64,000 bases of DNA from Sapria himalayana (taxonomy: Eukaryota > Streptophyta > Magnoliopsida > Malpighiales > Rafflesiaceae). The position numbers and the translations under genes are program-made. The stretch covers positions 32,171-96,170 of the forward strand of contig JAREIK010003361.1 of assembly GCA_029783825.1 (NCBI GenBank), written 5' to 3'. Positions 62,624 through 64,000 of the stretch are shown piece after piece; position 1 is the stretch's first letter; each line of letters starts with the position of its first letter. A model generated the notes under the pieces. It did no database searches. It was given only the letters and a program-made list of their open reading frames with translations, and was not told the DNA's origin.

Positions 62624-62733
62624 TTTGAGCTTAATGGGAGATTGAATGAGCAAAAATGGAGATTTTCTCTCTCTAGAAAACGGAATTTTCTCTCTCTAGA
62701 ATTTGAGAGCATTTTTTGAAGAAGAAGAGATGT
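62624..62733 (-). other. LINE-2 5' untranslated region
   Basis: This leader of about 110 nt starts, by the target duplication, at 62,733 (minus strand ACATCTCTTCTTCTTC). It contains a 24-bp tandem duplication. In L1-type LINEs an internal promoter is expected here; no specific site can be assigned. Confidence 0.7.
62658..62705. repeat. 24-bp tandem duplication in the LINE-2 5' leader
   Basis: Units at 62,658-62,681 and 62,682-62,705 share TTTTCTCTCTCTAGAA on the plus strand. A related single TCTCTCTAGAATT is in the LINE-3 leader. Confidence 0.85.
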
Positions 62734-62748
62734 TTCTTCTTATACTTC
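62734..62748. repeat. 15-bp target site duplication, 5' side of LINE-2
   Basis: TTCTTCTTATACTTC is identical to 56,428-56,442 and continues into TTC array. Confidence 0.9.
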
Positions 62749-64000
62749 TTATTCTTGTTCTTCTCCTTTAGTTCATTCTCCTTCTCCTTCTCCTTCTACT
62801 TCTTCTTTACATTTTTCTTCTCATTTTCTTTCTCCTTCTTCTTCTTATACTACTACTACTTCTTTTTTTTCTTCTTCTTCTTCTTCTTTTCTCCTCCTCC
62901 TCCTCCTCCGACTTCTCCTTCTACTACTACTACTACTACTAATTATTATTATTATTCTTCTTCTTTTCTTCTCCTCCTCCTCCTCCTTTTTCTTATCCTT
63001 CTTCTTTTTTTTTCTTCTTTTTCTTCTTCTCTTTCTTCATCTTCTTCTACTTCTTATTCTTCTCTTCCTTCATCTTGTTCTTGTCTTTTTTCTTCTATTT
63101 CTTCTTCTCCTTCTTCATATTTTTGTTCTTCTTCTTCTTCTTCTTCCACTTCTTCTTCATCTTCTTTTTTTATTTAACTTTTTTTACTTCTCCCTCATTT
63201 TATTTTCCTTCTTCGCATTCTTATTATTCATTTTCTTCTAATTCTTCTTTACCTTCTTCTTCTTCTAATTCTTATTTTCCTTATTCTTCATCATCATCTA
63301 CTTCTTTTTTCTAATTCCTTGTCTACTCCTTTTTTTCATCTCCTTCTTGTCCTCATTATTTTTGTCCATCTTCTTTTTCTTCTCAATTTTCTTCTACTAC
63401 TAATTCTCTTTTCATTCTTATTTTTGATCTTCTCCTTCTTCTCGTCATCATTTTTATTCTTCTTCTTCTCGTCCTTCTTTTCATCCTTCTTCTCCTCCTC
63501 CTCCTCCTCCTCCTACTACTACATCTTCTTCTTCTCCTTGTTTTCTTCTACTCCTACTTTTTTCTTCTTCTTTTTCTTATCATATTCTTTTGTTTTTCTT
63601 CTTCTTTATCTGCTCCCCTTATTTCATTTTCTTTTCCTCATTCCTCATCTCCTTCTTCTTCACCTTCTTATTCTTATTATTATTCTTCTTTTGTTCCTTC
63701 TACTCTGACTCCTTCTTTTTTTTCTCATTCTTCCTCTTATCATTTCTTTTCTTCTCCTTCTTCTTCAACTCAATTCTATTCTTCTTCTACTACTACTTCT
63801 TCTTCTACTACACAACTTCTTCTTCTTCTACTACACAACTTCTTCTTCTTCTACTTCTTTTCCCTCTACTCATCTTTCTTCTTCTTCTTCTTGTCCTGCT
63901 TTTGCTCCGCTTCGTCCTCCCTTCTTCTTCTTCTTTTTCTCCTCCTTCTACTCCTCTCCTTCATCTTATTCTTCTTATTGTTCTTCTTATCCATCTGATT
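62749..64000 (+). repeat. Pyrimidine-strand triplet array 9 (TTC/TCC/ACT), continuing past the window
   Basis: These are CTT/TTC triplets with TCC (62,893-62,915; 62,970-62,990; 63,490-63,520) and ACT (62,922-62,941) blocks, running off the right edge. Open frames here are repeat by-products. Confidence 0.95.

Larger units (their letters stand above)
56443..62733 (-). mobile_element. LINE-2: apparently full-length L1-type LINE inserted in a GAA array
   Basis: The copy is 6,291 bp on the minus strand, with a short 5' leader, ORF1, an overlapping ORF2, a roughly 1-kb 3' UTR, the conserved 3' terminal motif and an A7 tail. A perfect 15-bp target duplication (56,428-56,442 and 62,734-62,748) fixes both ends inside TTC/GAA array. 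ORF1 and ORF2 carry about a dozen stops and frameshifts, so it is inactive, but it is the best template in the window for aligning the others. Confidence 0.95.

Noticed and set aside
13162..64000. CRISPR-like or satellite array
   Set aside because: There is no fixed repeat/spacer unit. The blocks are period-3 microsatellite-type DNA, and the surrounding elements are plant transposons.

Overview
The window looks like plant nuclear heterochromatin. It contains L1-type LINEs with a DUF4283/zinc-knuckle ORF1 and an ORF2 ending in a plant-type RNase H, a hAT element with a BED finger, and a PIF/Harbinger element with a Myb-like gene and a DDE nuclease. Intron signals are visible and the DNA is AT-rich. 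I found no host gene, tRNA, rRNA or prokaryotic feature. The species cannot be named from the sequence. All transposon genes are broken.

About 28 kb (some 44 %) is polypurine/polypyrimidine triplet array: GAA/TTC with TCC, ATC, ATT, ACT and TTG variants, in nine blocks. The long 'proteins' readable in these blocks (Ser/Leu/Phe/Ile runs) are by-products of the repeat and are not annotated as genes.

Layout. (1) 1-13,161 is one old minus-strand LINE (LINE-1), entered by a PIF/Harbinger element (1,199-4,889, TAA duplicated) in its RNase H domain and by a hAT element (6,189-9,618, 8-bp duplication, 7/8) just after the YADD box of its reverse transcriptase. Removing each insert rejoins the LINE in frame. 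(2) 13,162-24,080 is triplet array containing a 5'-truncated minus-strand LINE (14,538-16,017) and a 5'-truncated plus-strand LINE end (21,421-22,229), each with a perfect 16-bp target duplication. (3) 24,085-43,860 holds AT-rich dispersed-repeat copies and a 635-bp non-autonomous hAT element (35,646-36,280), interrupted by the array block 26,745-34,850. (4) 43,861-64,000 is array with a 3'-truncated LINE (LINE-3, 49,149-51,275) and an apparently full-length LINE (LINE-2, 56,443-62,733) with a 15-bp target duplication.

Two patterns stand out. Every LINE insertion whose target duplication can be read landed inside GAA array with the purine strand as its sense strand, so the arrays came first and act as a repeated landing site. 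And everything between about 19,197 and 31,680 (array strand, LINE strand, dispersed repeat) is reversed relative to its surroundings, as a single 12.5-kb inversion between array sites would produce.
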